A program made the translations under genes and the position numbers. Shown piece after piece: positions 44,277 through 52,938 of a DNA stretch of 64,000 bases (position 1 is the stretch's first letter; each line of letters starts with the position of its first letter). This DNA is from Candidatus Endomicrobiellum neotermitis (GTDB lineage: Bacteria; Elusimicrobiota; Endomicrobiia; Endomicrobiales; Endomicrobiaceae): contig JAITDW010000003.1 in NCBI GenBank assembly GCA_031282355.1, forward strand, positions 153,708-217,707. Direction: 5' to 3'. The notes under the pieces were generated by a model that saw nothing but the letters and a program-made list of their open reading frames with translations, was not told the DNA's origin and made no database searches.

Positions 44277-45194
44277 ATGATAATTTATGATATTATTATT
44301 GTAGGTGCTGGTTCTGCAGGGTTATCTGCTGCGATATATGCTTCAAGAGCTAAATTAAAAACATTGCTTTTAGAAAAAAATCGTTGCGGGGGACATTTAT
44401 TAATAATTGATTTACTTGAAAATTATCCCGGATTTTACAAAGGTATTAGTGGTTTTGATTTTGCTATAAAACTCGAAATGCAAGCAAAAGAATTTGGTAC
44501 AGAAATAATCTACGATGATGTTTTGTGTATTGAAAATAAACTCAATGTAAAAAAAGTGATTACTGCGAATTCTATTTATGAGTCTAGAACTGTTGTTATT
44601 GCTACTGGAACATCTTTAAAAAAAACTAATGTATTAGGAGAATCAAAATTTATAGGAAGAGGAGTGTCTTTTTGTGCTGTCTGCGATGCTCCATTTTATA
44701 AGAACAAAGACGTATTGGTTATTGGTGGAGGTGATTCTGCAGTTCAGGAATCTATTCATATTTCAAAATTTGCAAATAGCGTAACTATAATTTGTAAAAA
44801 TGATAAGTTAAAAGCTATAAAAGTCTTGCAGGATAGGATGTTGATACATAAAAATATATCAGTGATTTATAATGCCATTCCTAAGGAATTTTATGGAAAA
44901 GAATTACTTGAAAAAGTAACAATAATGGATGTAAACACCCAACAAAAAAAAGATTTAAAAATAAATGGTGTTTTTATATTTATAGGACTAATTCCAAACA
45001 CTCATTTTATTTCGAATCTTATAACTAATGAGTTTGGGTATATTTTAACAGATGAAAATATGAATACTTCTGTTTCAGGATTTTTTGCTTGTGGTGACGT
45101 TAGAAAAAAACAGTTAAAACAAGTCGTAACAGCTGTTTCTGATGGAGTCCAAGCAGCTGTAAGTGCTCAGAATTATATAGAAGAGAATATATGA
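44277..45194 (+). CDS. trxB: Thioredoxin reductase
   Basis: TrxB passes electrons from NADPH through FAD to thioredoxin. The FAD loop is IIIVGAGSAGLSAAIYA near the N terminus, the redox pair is CAVC (133/136), and the NADPH site is VLVIGGGDSAVQES. The C-terminal FAD motif is FFACGDVRKKQLKQVVTAVSDG. Length 305. A TATAAT at 44193-44198 may be its -10. It overlaps the next gene by 4 bp. Confidence 0.94.
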   Translation: MIIYDIIIVGAGSAGLSAAIYASRAKLKTLLLEKNRCGGHLLIIDLLENYPGFYKGISGFDFAIKLEMQAKEFGTEIIYDDVLCIENKLNVKKVITANSIYESRTVVIATGTSLKKTNVLGESKFIGRGVSFCAVCDAPFYKNKDVLVIGGGDSAVQESIHISKFANSVTIICKNDKLKAIKVLQDRMLIHKNISVIYNAIPKEFYGKELLEKVTIMDVNTQQKKDLKINGVFIFIGLIPNTHFISNLITNEFGYILTDENMNTSVSGFFACGDVRKKQLKQVVTAVSDGVQAAVSAQNYIEENI

Positions 45195-46099
45195 AAAGTT
45201 TTTTCATTATAGATGGTAACACTTATATTCATAGAGCTTATCATGCTTTACCTTGTTTTTCAACTTCAAATGGACAACAAATTAATGCGATTTATGGTTT
45301 TATAAAATTGTTGTTCAAAATTAAGAATAAATTTGTTCCTGACTATATTGCAGTTTGTTTTGATTATCCATCAAAAAATTTTAGACATGAAATGTTTAAA
45401 AATTATAAAGCAAATAGAAAACCGCTTGATATAGCACTTATAAGTCAAATGCCTATTGCTAGAGAAGCTGTAAGAGCTTTAAATATGCTAGATGTTGAAA
45501 TAAAAGGTTACGAAGCTGATGATTTGATTGCTACATTAATTCAAAAATTCATAAAAAATAATATACAAATTGTTGTTGTAACAGGTGATAAAGATATTTT
45601 ACAATTAGTTTATGATGAAAAAATTTTTATATGGAATGATTCTAAGAATGTTATGTATGATAGAAAAAACATTGAAGAAAAATATGGAATCAAACCTGAA
45701 CAACTTGTTGATGTTTTTGCTTTGATGGGTGATGCCATTGATAATGTTCCAGGTATAAAAGGAATTGGAGAAAAAACTGCGTTAAAACTCGTAAAAAAAT
45801 TTGGTAATCTTGAAAATGTACTAGCTAATATGAATTCTGTAAAAGGGAATATTGGGAAGTTACTTAAAGAGAATATAAATGAAGTGCTATTGAGTAAAAA
45901 ATTAATAAAGTTGAATAAACAAGTTCCTTTATGTTATAAGATATTAGAGTTTGAGAATAAAGATTTAGATTTAAATAAAGCGATTCCATTTTTTGAAAAA
46001 TATGAATTTAAAAGTTTATTGAATAAATATTCGACATTTAAAAGTATAAAATCTATACCTGCTACAAAAGTATTGTGTACTAAAAAAATGGTAATATAA
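45191..46099 (+). CDS. 5'-3' exonuclease (N-terminal domain of DNA polymerase I only)
   Basis: The 302 residues match the 5' nuclease domain of PolA and stop where the Klenow part should begin. Metal-binding acids are visible: D8 (IIDGN), EADD at 108-111 and TGDKD at 131-135. The helix-three-turn-helix is in DNVPGIKGIGEKTALKLVKK. The C-terminal FFEKYEFKSLLNKY is the end of the nuclease domain in PolA. No 3'-5' exonuclease or polymerase motifs follow; 237 bp without recognisable coding lie before coaE. It is either a working stand-alone flap nuclease or a truncated polA. ATGA overlap with trxB. Confidence 0.85.
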   Translation: MKSFFIIDGNTYIHRAYHALPCFSTSNGQQINAIYGFIKLLFKIKNKFVPDYIAVCFDYPSKNFRHEMFKNYKANRKPLDIALISQMPIAREAVRALNMLDVEIKGYEADDLIATLIQKFIKNNIQIVVVTGDKDILQLVYDEKIFIWNDSKNVMYDRKNIEEKYGIKPEQLVDVFALMGDAIDNVPGIKGIGEKTALKLVKKFGNLENVLANMNSVKGNIGKLLKENINEVLLSKKLIKLNKQVPLCYKILEFENKDLDLNKAIPFFEKYEFKSLLNKYSTFKSIKSIPATKVLCTKKMVI

Positions 46100-46336
46100 T
46101 TTTGTGATAAAAAATTATTTAATCCCACATGTATGTTTTATAGAAAAATACAAAATTGAATTAACTTTACGATATAAAAAGTTATGTATTTTAATTTTAT
46201 AATTGTTAATATAGTGGATAATTTTGCACGAGTTAATTTCATGTCGGTGTTTAAAAAAATCGTAGTGTTTTCATCTTTTTTGAATTCCGCATACAGTGGT
46301 TGAAAGTGTAACAAACATTATTAGTGGAGATGCAAT
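46100..46336. other. Spacer where the rest of polA would lie
   Basis: The 237 bp after the exonuclease stop are AT-rich with stops in all frames I read. I could not recognise any PolA polymerase motif. polA followed by coaE is a common order, which suggests the missing part was deleted here, but no relic can be shown. Confidence 0.35.
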
Positions 46337-46936
46337 TTGATAATAGGTTTAACTGGTGGTATAGCTACTGGTAAAAGTGAAAGTGCTAAATATCTTAAAA
46401 TGCTTAATGTTTACACTATAGACGCTGATGAAATATCACGTAATATTATTACTGAGGATATAACAGTTTTAAATAAACTTGTTAAGAATTTAGGACGTAA
46501 TATTTTATCTTCAAATGGAAACTTAAATAGACAAAAACTTGCTGATATAATTTTTTCAGATAGAAAATCAAAACTTATTGTTGAAAAAATTATTCATCCT
46601 TATGTTATTTCAAAAATAAATAAAATGATTGAACAAAAGATTGATAAGTATAATAATATTGTAATTGATGTGCCGCTTCTCTTCGAAGTAGGATTGAATA
46701 GAATATGCGATAAAACTGTAGTTATATGGGTGCCATATGATATTCAGATTCAACGTCTTACACTGCGTAATAAATTTAATATAGAACAAATAGAAAAGAG
46801 AATTTATTCTCAAATGCCAATAGAAAAAAAAGTTAAACTTGCTGATTTTATAATAGATAACACAGGTTCTAAAAGTGATCTCAAAAAAAAAATAGAAGAT
46901 TTGCATTTATTATTAATATCTAAAAACAAACGATAA
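46337..46936 (+). CDS. coaE: Dephospho-CoA kinase
   Basis: CoaE performs the last step of CoA synthesis. The P-loop is IIGLTGGIATGKSE at the N terminus; IDADEISRNI, HPYVISKI and VIDVPLLFEVGL are family motifs. Length is 199. The start is TTG 46337, placed by GTGGAGA at 46324-46330; starting later would remove the P-loop. coaD, the preceding step in the pathway, is at 57579. Confidence 0.93.
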   Translation: MIIGLTGGIATGKSESAKYLKMLNVYTIDADEISRNIITEDITVLNKLVKNLGRNILSSNGNLNRQKLADIIFSDRKSKLIVEKIIHPYVISKINKMIEQKIDKYNNIVIDVPLLFEVGLNRICDKTVVIWVPYDIQIQRLTLRNKFNIEQIEKRIYSQMPIEKKVKLADFIIDNTGSKSDLKKKIEDLHLLLISKNKR

Positions 46937-47317
46937 TAAATACTTTAAATGTGTAAAATTTAATGTAGTATGAATGTAATATAAATGTATAAATAAATAT
47001 TTGTAAAAATCATTCAAACAAAAATTAGTCAAAAAAAAGATTCATGAGAATTGTATGTACTTTATCATAATACTGTGCTCTAGATGTAAAAAATTCAATA
47101 AGGTTTATTTCTTTAGAAAGATGGAGTTGTTTGTGATGTTGTTTCAGTTTTGATAGTCACTTACTTAATTCTTTAAATATCAAAGTAATTCTCGTTGTTT
47201 TTTTTGTTTTATAAAATATATGTAAAAACCTTGAGAATTTTCCTTAATTTAATAATACAATTATTTTTAATATATTAGATAATTTTAGCAGTTGCATCAA
47301 ACTTTTGGAGGTTTAAT
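46937..47317. other. Intergenic region upstream of rho
   Basis: This 381-bp AT-rich stretch holds no ORF or RNA gene that I can recognise. It contains the candidate rho promoter at 47231-47258 and a T-rich segment near 47198-47210. rho is often controlled through a long leader by Rho itself; whether that happens here cannot be seen. Confidence 0.4.
47231..47258 (+). promoter_or_regulatory. Candidate promoter of rho
   Basis: TTGAGA at 47231-47236 and TAATAC at 47253-47258, spacer 16 bp; leader about 50 nt to GTG 47318. Confidence 0.4.
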
Positions 47318-48607
47318 GTGGAAAAAAGTAGATCTATGGATGTATCAGTCTTATCGAAAAAGACAATGATGGAACTTATAGAAATAGCTAGGAATCTTAA
47401 ACTTGATTCTGTCGCAGGATTACGAAAACAAGAACTGATAGCAAAAATTTTTGAAGCTCAAACTAAAGCTAATAAGCTAGTTTATGATGAGGGAGTTTTA
47501 GAAATATTACCAGATGGATTTGGGTTTTTACGATCTACAGACTATAATTATTTGCCAGGTCCAGATGATATATATATATCTCCTTCACAAATAAAGAAAT
47601 TTGCTTTAAGAAAAGGTGATACAGTAGCTGGATATGTTCGTCCGCCACAAGCACAACAGGAAAGATATTTTGCTCTTTTACAAGTCAAATCAATTAACGG
47701 ACAAGAAGATCTTGAAAATATAAGAGATCGTGCTCTTTTTGATAATTTAACACCATTATATCCTAATGAAAAAATAATTCTCGAAACGAAAAAAGAAGAG
47801 GTATCTACTAGGATTATAGACATGCTAGTTCCTATTGGTAAAGGACAAAGAGTTTTGATTAACGCAGCTCCAAGAACAGGTAAAACTGTTCTTTTACAAA
47901 AAATAGCGAACGCAATAACTGAAAATAATCCAAAAATTGTGCTTATGGTTTTACTGATAGATGAGAGACCTGAAGAAGTTACTGATATGCAACGTTCAGT
48001 TAATGGAGAAGTAATATCTTCAACTTTTGATGAATCATCAGATAGACATATACAAGTTGCTGAGATGGTGATAGAAAAGGCTAAAAGAATGGTTGAAAAT
48101 AGAAAAAATGTTGTTGTGCTTTTAGATTCTATTACAAGGCTTGCAAGGGCATACAATACAGCTATTCCATCAAGTGGAAGGGTTTTATCTGGTGGTCTTG
48201 ATTCTAATGCTTTACAAAGACCTAAAAGATTTTTTGGTGCCGCTAGAAATATTGAAGAAGGTGGTAGTCTTACTATTATAGGAACCGCTCTTGTAGAAAC
48301 AGGGAGTAGAATGGATGATGTTATATTTGAGGAATTTAAAGGAACTGGGAATTGTGAAATTTACCTTGATAGAAAACTTGCTGATAGAAGAATATTCCCT
48401 GCAATAGATCTTTTACGTTCAGGAACAAGAAAAGAGGAGCTTCTTCTAACTGAAAATGAAAAAAATAAAATGTGGATAATAAGAAAATGGATGAATTCAA
48501 TGAATTCTATAGAAGTTATGGAAGAGCTAAGTAAAAGGTTAATACATTCAAAATCTAATAATGATTTTTTGAAACAAATGGAACTTTCTAGTACGGAGGG
48601 ATTATGA
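47318..48607 (+). CDS. rho: Transcription termination factor Rho
   Basis: Rho is the hexameric RNA helicase that ends transcription. The N-terminal helical domain (about residues 8-50, [16 protein letters not shown]) and the OB-fold RNA-binding site ([20 protein letters not shown]) are followed by the ATPase: Walker A APRTGKT at 184-190, Walker [16 protein letters not shown] and the block GALDPTAL-equivalent [20 protein letters not shown]. Length 429 is normal, with no extra insertion. Start GTG 47318 has TGGAGG at 47306-47311. Confidence 0.97.
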   Translation: MEKSRSMDVSVLSKKTMMELIEIARNLKLDSVAGLRKQELIAKIFEAQTKANKLVYDEGVLEILPDGFGFLRSTDYNYLPGPDDIYISPSQIKKFALRKGDTVAGYVRPPQAQQERYFALLQVKSINGQEDLENIRDRALFDNLTPLYPNEKIILETKKEEVSTRIIDMLVPIGKGQRVLINAAPRTGKTVLLQKIANAITENNPKIVLMVLLIDERPEEVTDMQRSVNGEVISSTFDESSDRHIQVAEMVIEKAKRMVENRKNVVVLLDSITRLARAYNTAIPSSGRVLSGGLDSNALQRPKRFFGAARNIEEGGSLTIIGTALVETGSRMDDVIFEEFKGTGNCEIYLDRKLADRRIFPAIDLLRSGTRKEELLLTENEKNKMWIIRKWMNSMNSIEVMEELSKRLIHSKSNNDFLKQMELSSTEGL

Positions 48608-48667
48608 GATCCGTATAAAATACAAAATTATTGTAAATAAAAGTTGCATGTGTAATTTATATTTTTG

Positions 48668-48696
48668 TTTACTTCAAATATTATTTAAGCTATAAT
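48668..48696 (+). promoter_or_regulatory. Predicted sigma-70 promoter of gpmA
   Basis: TTTACT at 48668-48673, 17-bp spacer, perfect TATAAT at 48691-48696. The leader to ATG 48738 would be about 35 nt and includes GGAGGA at 48730-48735. Confidence 0.6.
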
Positions 48697-48737
48697 TATT
48701 GTTGGGGTATTGATAAATTGAATATTCGTGGAGGAAT

Positions 48738-49463
48738 ATGTATAAGATTGTCTTGATTAGACACGGTGAAAGTATTTGGAATAAAGAAAACAGATTTACA
48801 GGTTGGACTGATATTGATCTATCTGAAAACGGTAAGAATGAAGCTTTACAAGCTGGAGAGCAGCTGAAGAAGAATGGGTTTACTTTTGATTTAGCATATA
48901 CTTCAGTTCTAAAAAGAGCCATTAAAACATTATGGAATATTCTTGATACTATGGAATTATTGTGGATTCCCGTTGTAAAAAGTTGGAAACTAAATGAAAG
49001 ACACTATGGCGCATTACAAGGGTTAAATAAAGCTGAAACTGCAATAAAATATGGTGAATCTCAAGTACAACGTTGGAGAAGAAGCTATGATATATCCCCA
49101 ATATCTTTGAATGAAAGTGATGATAGATATCCAGGAAAGGACGCAAGATACTCTGATATACCTAAAAATGAGATTCCTTTAACAGAATGTTTAAAAGACA
49201 CAACGGCAAGGGTTGTTCCTTTTTGGGAAAAAGAAATTGTTCCATGTATAAAAACTGGTAAAAAAATTATTGTGGTTGCACATGGTAATAGTTTAAGAGC
49301 TTTAGTAAAATATATTGATAAAATAAGTGACAATAATATAATAAATTTAAACATACCTACTGCAGCACCACTTATCTATGAGCTTGATGATAATTTAACA
49401 CCTATAAATAGTTATTATTTGGGTAACTGTAAGTACACCGAAGAAATTAGAAACATTAAGTAA
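48738..49463 (+). CDS. gpmA: 2,3-bisphosphoglycerate-dependent phosphoglycerate mutase
   Basis: GpmA interconverts 3- and 2-phosphoglycerate in glycolysis. The phospho-His loop is [18 protein letters not shown] (His 9), followed by [24 protein letters not shown] and WRRSYDISP, then the second catalytic His in [11 protein letters not shown]. Length 241 matches the cofactor-dependent family. GGAGGA lies directly upstream of ATG 48738. It has its own predicted promoter. Confidence 0.96.
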   Translation: MYKIVLIRHGESIWNKENRFTGWTDIDLSENGKNEALQAGEQLKKNGFTFDLAYTSVLKRAIKTLWNILDTMELLWIPVVKSWKLNERHYGALQGLNKAETAIKYGESQVQRWRRSYDISPISLNESDDRYPGKDARYSDIPKNEIPLTECLKDTTARVVPFWEKEIVPCIKTGKKIIVVAHGNSLRALVKYIDKISDNNIINLNIPTAAPLIYELDDNLTPINSYYLGNCKYTEEIRNIK

Positions 49464-49468
49464 AATGA

Positions 49469-49515
49469 TATAAAATCATGACTATAGTGATCACTACAAA
49501 ATGTCATGTTTTATA
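49469..49515. repeat. Large nested inverted repeat after gpmA
   Basis: TATAAAATCATGAC (49469-49482) pairs with GTCATGTTTTATA (49503-49515) with a single-base bulge. Inside lies a 12-nt perfect palindrome, TAGTGATCACTA (49485-49496). It starts 6 bp after the gpmA stop and ends about 10 bp before an extended -10. It may end gpmA mRNA, bind a regulator of the next gene, or both; no separate T-run follows. Confidence 0.55.
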
Positions 49516-49524
49516 ATGAAGGCA

Positions 49525-49533
49525 TGTTATAAT
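49525..49533 (+). promoter_or_regulatory. Extended -10 upstream of the acyl-CoA synthetase gene
   Basis: TGTTATAAT (TGnTATAAT) lies about 45 bp before ATG 49579. The -35 region (CATGTT) is poor, which would fit an activator binding the inverted repeat just upstream. Confidence 0.4.
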
Positions 49534-49578
49534 GGTTGAACAAAAAAAATAGTGAAAATTATACAAAAGAGAAAATAA

Positions 49579-51246
49579 ATGTTAGCCGATAGATATGTAA
49601 AAATTGATTATGAATCGTATGAAGATTTTATAGAAAATTGTAAAATATATACACCTCAAAATTTTAATTTTGCATTTGATGTTGTAGATGAAATTGCAAA
49701 AATTACACCTGATAAAAAAGCAATGATATGGTGCAATTCTAAATGCGATGAAAAAACATTTACTTTTAATGATATAAAGATTGAGAGTAGTCGTGCTGCA
49801 AATTTTTTTAAGTCTTTAGGTATTAAAAAAGGTGATGCAGTAATGCTTATGCTAAAAAGACGTTACGAGTATTGGTATTGTATTATTGCCCTTCATAAAT
49901 TAGGGGCCCTAGTTGTCCCTGTAACACATCTTTTAACAGCTAAAGACATAGAGTATAGAGTTATATCTGCTAACATAACTACAATTATAGCCGCAGCTGA
50001 TAAGAGAATTGTAGATGTTATTAATGAAGCAAAAAAAAAATTAGTTGAATTAAAAATTTTGATTTCTGTAAATGGTCATTCTAATGGATGGCTTGAATAT
50101 TCTAAAGAAGTTAAGAACTTCCCTAGTATTTTTGAAAGACCTGTGGGTATAGAAGCTACAAACATAAGAGATAATTTTTTATTATATTTTACTTCTGGAA
50201 CTACTGGTATGCCTAAGATGGTTTGTCACGATTTTGCATATCCTCTTGGACATATAATAACAGCAAGATTTTGGCAAAATTTAAGTGATTTAAGTATTCA
50301 TCTTACAGTAGCTGATACTGGTTGGGCAAAGGCTGCATGGGGGAAAATATATGGACAATGGTTATGTGGTGCTTGTATTTTTACTTATGATTATGAAAGG
50401 TTTAATTCTGAGGATTTAATAGAAAAAATAATAAAATATGGAGTAACTTCATTTTGCGCACCTCCTACTGTTTACAGACATATGATAAAAGAAAACATTT
50501 TTAAATATAATTTTTCAAAATTAGAATATGCGGAAACTGCTGGTGAACCTTTAAACCCTGAAGTTTTTTATAAATTTAAAAAATGGACAGGCATTGAAAT
50601 TAAAGAAGGATTTGGTCAAACCGAAACAGTTGCTTTTGCAGCAACATTTCCATGGATGCGCGTGAAACCTGGGGCTATAGGTAAGCCGTCTGCAGGATGG
50701 GATATTGATATTCTTGATGCAGAAAATAATCCATGTAAGCTACGACAAGAAGGAAGACTTGTAATAAAAACAAACAAACAAAAGCCTATAGGATTATTTT
50801 CAGAATATTATAGGAATAAAAATATGACAGAAACTTTTTGGAAAAATGGTATTTATGATACAGGTGATGTAGCCTATAGAGATGAAGATGGTTACATTTG
50901 GTTTATTGGCCGTTCTGACGATATTATAAAAAGTTCTGGATATAAAATAGGTCCTTTCGAAGTTGAAAGTGTCTTAATGGAACATCCATGTGTATTGGAA
51001 TGTGCAGTAACTGGGGTTCCGGATAAAGATAGAGGGGCTGTTGTAAAAGCTTCGATAGTACTTACAAAAGGATATCAGCCAAGTTTAAAACTTATAATGG
51101 AGCTTCAAGAACACGTTAAAAAAATTACGGCTCCTTACAAATATCCCAGAATCATTGAATTTGTAAAAAAACTCCCAAAAACAATAAGTGGAAAAATTAA
51201 GAGAACTGAAATAAGAAAAAGTAATAGTATCATAAAGTTAATCTAA
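49579..51246 (+). CDS. AMP-forming acyl-CoA synthetase, medium-chain/ACSM type
   Basis: This ANL-superfamily ligase of 555 residues activates a carboxylic acid to acyl-CoA through an acyl-AMP. The P-loop is YFTSGTTGMPKMV near residue 208; VADTGWAKAAWGKIYGQW and AGEPLNPEV then GFGQTETV are the ACSM-type core, and YDTGDVAYRDEDGYIWFIGR with SGYKIGPFEVE form the hinge. The catalytic Lys is in LPKTISGKIKR near the C terminus. The chain-length preference is not visible; short or medium acids are likely. pta follows after 27 bp. Confidence 0.88.
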   Translation: MLADRYVKIDYESYEDFIENCKIYTPQNFNFAFDVVDEIAKITPDKKAMIWCNSKCDEKTFTFNDIKIESSRAANFFKSLGIKKGDAVMLMLKRRYEYWYCIIALHKLGALVVPVTHLLTAKDIEYRVISANITTIIAAADKRIVDVINEAKKKLVELKILISVNGHSNGWLEYSKEVKNFPSIFERPVGIEATNIRDNFLLYFTSGTTGMPKMVCHDFAYPLGHIITARFWQNLSDLSIHLTVADTGWAKAAWGKIYGQWLCGACIFTYDYERFNSEDLIEKIIKYGVTSFCAPPTVYRHMIKENIFKYNFSKLEYAETAGEPLNPEVFYKFKKWTGIEIKEGFGQTETVAFAATFPWMRVKPGAIGKPSAGWDIDILDAENNPCKLRQEGRLVIKTNKQKPIGLFSEYYRNKNMTETFWKNGIYDTGDVAYRDEDGYIWFIGRSDDIIKSSGYKIGPFEVESVLMEHPCVLECAVTGVPDKDRGAVVKASIVLTKGYQPSLKLIMELQEHVKKITAPYKYPRIIEFVKKLPKTISGKIKRTEIRKSNSIIKLI

Positions 51247-51273
51247 TTGATAATGGTATAAGTGAGGATATGT

Positions 51274-52281
51274 ATGGATATAGAAAAACATATTTTAAAT
51301 TTAGCAAAGAATGCAAATGGCAAAATTATTTTCCCTGAAAGTTTTGATATAAGGGTTTTAAAAGCTGCCCAAATGCTTACGAAGGATGCTATAGCTTCTG
51401 TTGTGTTACCTACAAAAAATATAGATAAAATAAAAGAAATAGCATTAGCGTCTAACATAGATTTGAACGGAATCGAAATAATTGAAATAGATAGAAGTAT
51501 TTTTGACAAAAATAAAATTGAAGAATTTATTTATGCAAGATCACAAAAAGGAATTAGTAAGCAAGATGCATTGGATCTTTTAGATGAGCCACTATATTTT
51601 TCAATGATGTATTTGAAGAATAAAAAATGCAATGCCTGTGTTGGAGGTGTAGTTTATAACACTGCTACTGTTCTAAGAGCAGCAATTCATGTAATTGGTA
51701 CTATTGAAGGCATAAAATTAATTTCCTCGTATTTTCTTATGATCCCTCCTAAATACCATCCTGTAGCTAAAGATCCAGTGATGTTTGCAGATTGTGCTGT
51801 AAATCCTGATCCGCAGTCATTAGGATTAAAGGATATAGCTATTTCAACAGTTATGAATTTTAAGAAACTTTTCCCTAATAAACAAGCTAATGTTGCGATG
51901 CTTTCTTTTTCAACAAAGGGGAGTTCAAATAGTAGTGTTTTACTAAAAATAACAGAAGCAGTTAAAGTTATAAAAGAACATTTTAAAGGATGTAATGATG
52001 TAAATATAGATGGAGAGTTTCAGTTTGATACTTCTGTTGTTCCAAGCGTCGGCAAAATTAAAGCTCCGGATTCTCTTGTTGCAGGTAATGCAAATATTTT
52101 TATATTTCCGGATTTAAATTCTGGAAATATAGGATATAAAATTGCTGAAAGATATGGCGGATTTCAAGCTTTAGGTCCTATAATTCAAGGTCTTGCTCTT
52201 CCTGTAAGTGACTTAAGTAGAGGCTCTAGTGCACATGATATATATCTAATAAGTGCAATTATGTTACTTACTCATGTTTAA
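51274..52281 (+). CDS. pta: Phosphate acetyltransferase
   Basis: Pta interconverts acetyl-CoA and acetyl phosphate. NGKIIFPESFDIRVLKAAQML starts the fold; CVGGVVYNTATVLRAAIHVI, MFADCAVNPDPQ and MLSFSTKGSS are core motifs, and near the C terminus PDLNSGNIGYKIAERYGGF and ALPVSDLSRGSS. Length is 335. GAGGA at 51264-51268 selects ATG 51274 over GTG 51262. No ackA lies beside it; instead an acyl-CoA synthetase gene precedes it. Confidence 0.93.
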   Translation: MDIEKHILNLAKNANGKIIFPESFDIRVLKAAQMLTKDAIASVVLPTKNIDKIKEIALASNIDLNGIEIIEIDRSIFDKNKIEEFIYARSQKGISKQDALDLLDEPLYFSMMYLKNKKCNACVGGVVYNTATVLRAAIHVIGTIEGIKLISSYFLMIPPKYHPVAKDPVMFADCAVNPDPQSLGLKDIAISTVMNFKKLFPNKQANVAMLSFSTKGSSNSSVLLKITEAVKVIKEHFKGCNDVNIDGEFQFDTSVVPSVGKIKAPDSLVAGNANIFIFPDLNSGNIGYKIAERYGGFQALGPIIQGLALPVSDLSRGSSAHDIYLISAIMLLTHV

Positions 52282-52320
52282 AAAATAATTTGTATAATTT
52301 ATAGAGATCATCCTTAAAAA

Positions 52321-52357
52321 TATTTTGTTGACAAAATAAATATATTTTCGTTATCCT
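52321..52357 (+). promoter_or_regulatory. Promoter of tRNA-Ala, with an inverted repeat across the -35
   Basis: Consensus TTGACA at 52328-52333, an 18-bp spacer and TATCCT at 52352-52357. The -35 is the centre of an inverted repeat: TATTTTGT (52321-52328), TG, ACAAAATA (52331-52338). A protein bound there would block sigma-70. Confidence 0.5.
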
Positions 52358-52416
52358 GTGTGTTTAAATGTTTAATAAGCGTGCGTCCCGTGTATATATC
52401 TTATCTTATTATATGG

Positions 52417-52490
52417 GGGGCTATAGCTCAATTGGCTAGAGTGCTTGCATGGCATGCAAGAGGTTAGGGGTTCAAATCCCCTTAGCTCCA
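52417..52490 (+). tRNA. tRNA-Ala (anticodon GGC)
   Basis: Acceptor GGGGCTA pairs with TAGCTCC (52483-52489; one G-T), discriminator A. The anticodon stem CTTGC/GCAAG encloses ATGGCAT, giving GGC. T arm GGGGTTCAAATCCCC. The CCA end is not encoded. Confidence 0.95.
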
Positions 52491-52515
52491 TGTAAATTTT
52501 TAAAGAGGTTTAGGT

Positions 52516-52932
52516 ATGGTCTATTCAGAATATATTAATCGAAAAACAAAAGGACATACAGATATTCTGGATATAACAGAAGATGTTAAAAGAGTTGTTA
52601 TCCGCTCAGATGTAACAAATGGTATAGTGACTTTGAGTGTGATGAGTTCTACATCTGCTATTACAACTATTGAATTTGAACCCGGGCTTGTTGCAGATTT
52701 TCGTAAGGCACTTGAAATAATTGCACCTGCAAAAGGCGCTTATAAACATAATGATAAATGGGGTGATACTAATGGTTTTTCACATATACGCTCCTCATTA
52801 ATAGGCATATCAAAAACTATACCGCTTATGTCTAAGTCTCTGGTACTAGGAACTTGGCAGCAGATAATTTTAGTAGATTTTGACAATAGACCTAGAATTA
52901 GAAAAGTTTTTGTTGGAATTATTGGAGAATAA
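52516..52932 (+). CDS. YjbQ/UPF0047 family protein
   Basis: The protein of 138 residues belongs to the YjbQ (UPF0047) family, reported to have weak thiamine-phosphate synthase activity though its true role is unsettled. Family features are VTNGIVTLSVMSSTSAITTIE, HIRSSLIGISKTIPL and GTWQQIILVDFDNRPR. The expected central His block is reduced to AYKHNDKWGDTNGFSHI. AGAGGTTT at 52504-52511 precedes ATG 52516. It follows tRNA-Ala by 25 bp and may share its transcript. Confidence 0.9.
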   Translation: MVYSEYINRKTKGHTDILDITEDVKRVVIRSDVTNGIVTLSVMSSTSAITTIEFEPGLVADFRKALEIIAPAKGAYKHNDKWGDTNGFSHIRSSLIGISKTIPLMSKSLVLGTWQQIILVDFDNRPRIRKVFVGIIGE

Positions 52933-52938
52933 AATACA

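Noticed and set aside
46100..46336. A decayed polymerase domain (pseudogene relic)
   Set aside because: I read the frames and could not match any PolA motif, so a relic cannot be claimed.
47548..48156. A 202-codon open frame on the minus strand inside rho
   Set aside because: It is antisense to well-conserved Rho coding sequence, is Ser/Thr/Ile-rich like a shadow frame, and matches no family.
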